NCBI RefSeq assembly: GCF_014306105.1
Contig: NZ_JACRVF010000008.1
Coordinates: 1 to 64,000, forward strand
DNA: 64,000 nt
From: Pontibacter cellulosilyticus
GTDB taxonomy: Bacteria; Bacteroidota; Bacteroidia; Cytophagales; Hymenobacteraceae
Direction of reading: 5' to 3'
Under the pieces are notes generated by a model. The model did not search any database. It worked only from the letters and a program-made list of their open reading frames with translations, and was not told the DNA's origin. Shown piece after piece: positions 61,523 through 64,000 of this stretch (its first letter is position 1; each line of letters begins with the position of its first letter). The position numbers and the translations under genes were made by a program.

Positions 61523-63280
61523 ATGTTAACCACCTTACTACTGGCGGCACTCCTTAGCACAGGTACCCCAACACAAGGCAAACCGGACCTTAAAACACCT
61601 TACGAAAAAGGCAATGGCAACCAGACAGCCACTTACGAAGAGGCCATTGAATGGTACCGCACCCTCGACAAAGCCTACGACGAAGTAAAAATGGTACCCT
61701 ACGGATACACCGACTCCGGAAGGCTGCTGCACCTCGTAGTGGTATCCACAGACAAAGACTTTGATCCCGCTTCGATCAAACAAAAGAATAAGCGTGTATT
61801 ACTGATCCAGAATGGTATTCACCCTGGTGAGCCGGAAGGAATAGATGCCACCATGATGCTGGTGCGTGACTACCTGCAGGATAAGAGTAAACGCAAGCAA
61901 TTGGATAATGTAGTGCTAGCCATCATACCGGTGTATAACATTGGCGGCGCACTTAACCGCAACAGCCACACCCGCACCAACCAAAACGGACCTGAGGAGT
62001 ATGGCTTCAGGGGCAACGCTCGCAACCTGGACCTTAACCGCGACTACATTAAAACCGATTCTCGTAACGCAGAGCTATTCCATTTGATCTTCCGCGACTG
62101 GGACCCGGATGTGTTTATGGACAACCATACTTCGAACGGAGCCGACTACCAGCACGTAATGACTTTGATCGCTACTCAGCACAATAAGCTCAACCCAACA
62201 CTAGCTGGTTACCTGAAGGGGAAAATGCTGCCATCGCTGTACGAGGGCATGAAAAAAGACAAGTTTCCGATGGTGCCATACATGAACACTGTAGGCGAAA
62301 CGCCGGAGAAAGGTATAACAGGTTTTATGGAGTCGCCAAGGTACGCAACAGGGTATACTGCACTTTACAATACCATTGGTTTTGTACCCGAAACACACAT
62401 GCTCAAGCCTTTTGATCAGCGCGTAAAAGCTACCTACCAACTCATGGAAAACATGATAGAGACAGTGCACCGCGATGCAGACGAGATAGGCCAACTAAGA
62501 GCAAAAGCGAAACAGGAGATACTAACGCAGCAGAACTTTGCGCTGAACTGGCAGCTGGATACAACTAAGGTTGAGCAAATACCTTTTATGGGGTATGCGG
62601 CCAAGTATAAGCCCAGCGAGGTAAGTGGCCTGGAGCGCCTTTACTATGACCGCAGTGCTCCTTACAGCACCAAAATAAACTACTACAATGAGTTTAAACC
62701 TACTACTACAGTACAAAAGCCAGTCGCCTACATTATACCGTTTGCCTGGCGCGAAGTAATTGACCAGCTTAAAACGGATAAGGTGGAGATGAAGCAACTA
62801 AAGCGTGACACTACTTTGCAGGTTGAAACTTACTACATCACAGACTATAAAACCGGTCAGCGCCCTTACGAAGGCCACTACCTGCACTCTGATGTGAAGG
62901 TAGAGAAGCGTACGATGCCGCGGCAGTTCCTGAAAGGTGATTATGTAGTATACTTAAACCAACCGGCAAACCGCTTTTTAGTAGAAACGCTGGAGCCACA
63001 AGCCGTAGACTCATACTTTGCCTGGAACTTCTTCGACTCTATCCTGATGCAGAAAGAGTACTTCTCGAGCTATGTATTTGAGGACCTGGCTGCTGAGTAC
63101 TTGAAAAAAGATCCGGAGCTAAGAAAGCGACTGGAGGAGCGAAAAAAGCAGGATCCGCAGTTCGCAAAAAGTGCTCGCGCTCAGTTAGATTTTGTATACC
63201 GTAACACGCCGCACTACGAATTTACACACAACATGTACCCCGTAGGTAGGCTAATGCAAGAAGTTAAGCTACCTCTATAA
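61523..63280 (+). CDS. Secreted M14-family zinc carboxypeptidase-like protein
   Basis: A 585-residue protein with a short hydrophobic export signal at the N-terminus (1-13). Zinc ligands of the carboxypeptidase A fold: His100 and Glu103 (GIHPGEPEG) and His202 (MDNHTSNG), with the Arg/Asn substrate block RNLDLNRDY (167-175) and a likely catalytic Glu in VPETHML. The C-terminal 250 residues form an additional beta-rich domain. It may trim peptides or modify the cell wall. Terminated at 63291. Confidence 0.9.
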   Translation: MLTTLLLAALLSTGTPTQGKPDLKTPYEKGNGNQTATYEEAIEWYRTLDKAYDEVKMVPYGYTDSGRLLHLVVVSTDKDFDPASIKQKNKRVLLIQNGIHPGEPEGIDATMMLVRDYLQDKSKRKQLDNVVLAIIPVYNIGGALNRNSHTRTNQNGPEEYGFRGNARNLDLNRDYIKTDSRNAELFHLIFRDWDPDVFMDNHTSNGADYQHVMTLIATQHNKLNPTLAGYLKGKMLPSLYEGMKKDKFPMVPYMNTVGETPEKGITGFMESPRYATGYTALYNTIGFVPETHMLKPFDQRVKATYQLMENMIETVHRDADEIGQLRAKAKQEILTQQNFALNWQLDTTKVEQIPFMGYAAKYKPSEVSGLERLYYDRSAPYSTKINYYNEFKPTTTVQKPVAYIIPFAWREVIDQLKTDKVEMKQLKRDTTLQVETYYITDYKTGQRPYEGHYLHSDVKVEKRTMPRQFLKGDYVVYLNQPANRFLVETLEPQAVDSYFAWNFFDSILMQKEYFSSYVFEDLAAEYLKKDPELRKRLEERKKQDPQFAKSARAQLDFVYRNTPHYEFTHNMYPVGRLMQEVKLPL

Positions 63281-63290
63281 ATAAATCAAG

Positions 63291-63328
63291 TAAGTATAAA
63301 AGGCCACCTATTAGGTGGCCTTTTATAC
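63291..63328 (+). terminator. Terminator of the M14 gene
   Basis: Perfect palindrome AAGTATAAAAGGCCACCT with its complement around ATT; the AAGTATA word forms the base of the stem itself. Confidence 0.9.
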
Positions 63329-63580
63329 TTTACAGATGTTAGCGATGTTTTCTTAAACTTGTTCAGCAAACAACCCAATTAAATTGATTATTGTTCTCCC
63401 CTCTCACCCATTATTCCGCACTAGTACGTTATCAAAGTATGGAGCAGAAGAAACAGCTTATTTAGCTATCTGAAAACTCCCTTTAACTAAATTAAAGCTT
63501 GGATAATAGAAAAATATGTCATACTTTGAAACATAATAGTATTACTATAGTTATTAAAAACATTACTGTTAGATTTATTT

Positions 63581-64000
63581 ATGCTTAGCTTCAAAGAGAT
63601 TAAACATGATTTGCCAGCAGGAATAGTGGTATTTCTGGTGGCTGTACCGCTGTGCTTGGGCATTGCCATGGCTTCCGGAGCACCACTCTTTTCTGGTATT
63701 ATAGCCGGTATTGTAGGAGGTATCGTGGTTACTCTAATCAGTGGATCACAGTTAGGGGTTAGCGGACCGGCAGCCGGCCTGGCTGTAATCGTGTTAAATG
63801 CCATTCAGGATTTAGGAAACTTTGAAGTTTTTCTTGCTGCTGTTGTACTAGCGGGCGTTATTCAGCTTGCCCTCGGCTTTCTTAAAGCAGGTGATATAGG
63901 GTATTACTTTCCCACATCGGTTATCAAAGGCATGCTAGCCGGTATCGGTGTAATCATTATCCTGAAACAAATACCCCATGCGTTTGGGTATGATGAGAAC
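63581..64000 (+). CDS. SulP family inorganic anion transporter, 5' part
   Basis: The first 140 residues of a transporter continuing past the window end. Opening FKEIKHDLPAGIVVFLVAVPLCLGIAMASGAPLFSGI is the SulP signature; then SGSQLGVSGPAAGLAVIV and QLALGFLKAGDIGYYFPTSVIKGMLAGIG give the next membrane segments. SulP proteins carry sulfate or bicarbonate; carbonic anhydrase-fused types exist in this group but the end is not visible. ATG at 63581 is the start, preceded by an AT-rich leader. Confidence 0.88.
   Translation, partial: MLSFKEIKHDLPAGIVVFLVAVPLCLGIAMASGAPLFSGIIAGIVGGIVVTLISGSQLGVSGPAAGLAVIVLNAIQDLGNFEVFLAAVVLAGVIQLALGFLKAGDIGYYFPTSVIKGMLAGIGVIIILKQIPHAFGYDEN

Overview
The window reads as a chromosomal piece of a Bacteroidota bacterium of the order Cytophagales, most like a Pontibacter-type member of the Hymenobacteraceae. 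Evidence for this: a SusC/SusD pair, a type IX secretion sorting domain, promoters of the TTTG/TAnnTTTG kind, few Shine-Dalgarno sites, YpdA (bacillithiol system), a BlaI/BlaR1/TonB module, and moderate G+C. This assignment is inferred from gene content; no rRNA or tRNA gene lies in the window.

Layout. 1-5 kb is an AT-rich accessory stretch: a mazEF toxin-antitoxin pair with a clear operator, a DUF1272 zinc protein, a small membrane protein and an FtsX-type permease, separated by long non-coding debris. 5-27 kb is housekeeping: purine nucleoside phosphorylase, SppA, RarA, an AI-2E family permease, a DMT exporter, a secreted multicopper oxidase, a Bcr/CflA efflux pump with YpdA, a DEAD-box helicase, a fatty acid desaturase, dihydrolipoyl dehydrogenase, a TPR protein, an M23 peptidase and FabG. 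27-44 kb holds a VWA membrane protein, acetyltransferases, a pseudouridine synthase, a lipoprotein reading frame broken by two TAA codons, an M28 peptidase, a large propeller-amidohydrolase, a DUF559 nuclease gene between terminal inverted repeats, a serine hydrolase, a DsbA-like protein and a TerB protein. 44-50 kb holds a nitroreductase-pirin operon, a NUDIX hydrolase, a glycosyltransferase/Gfo-Idh operon headed by a decayed dehydrogenase, an acetyltransferase and a phosphatase. 51-59 kb holds SusC/SusD, then BlaI, BlaR1 and a secreted protein with three TonB-C domains. 59-64 kb holds SurE, a lipoprotein, DoxX, an M14 peptidase and the start of a SulP transporter.

How genes work together. 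The MFS-ypdA and nitroreductase-pirin operons share an identical 18-bp intergenic motif, suggesting a common redox or electrophile-stress regulon. BlaI, BlaR1 and the TonB-C protein form a sensor module preceded by two ACTA-N6-TAGT operators. Most genes end in strong hairpin terminators.

Most unusual signals: (1) the heptamer AAGTATA/TATACTT is found about 120 times by eye, against roughly 11 expected from base composition, yet only once in the first 5 kb; it often sits between a stop codon and the terminator stem. (2) A DUF559 nuclease gene lies inside 38-bp inverted repeats that are themselves hairpins, and two gene-less units with perfect 44-bp and 39-bp inverted repeats of similar design occur elsewhere. 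(3) A clean 140-codon lipoprotein frame is interrupted only by two TAA codons.
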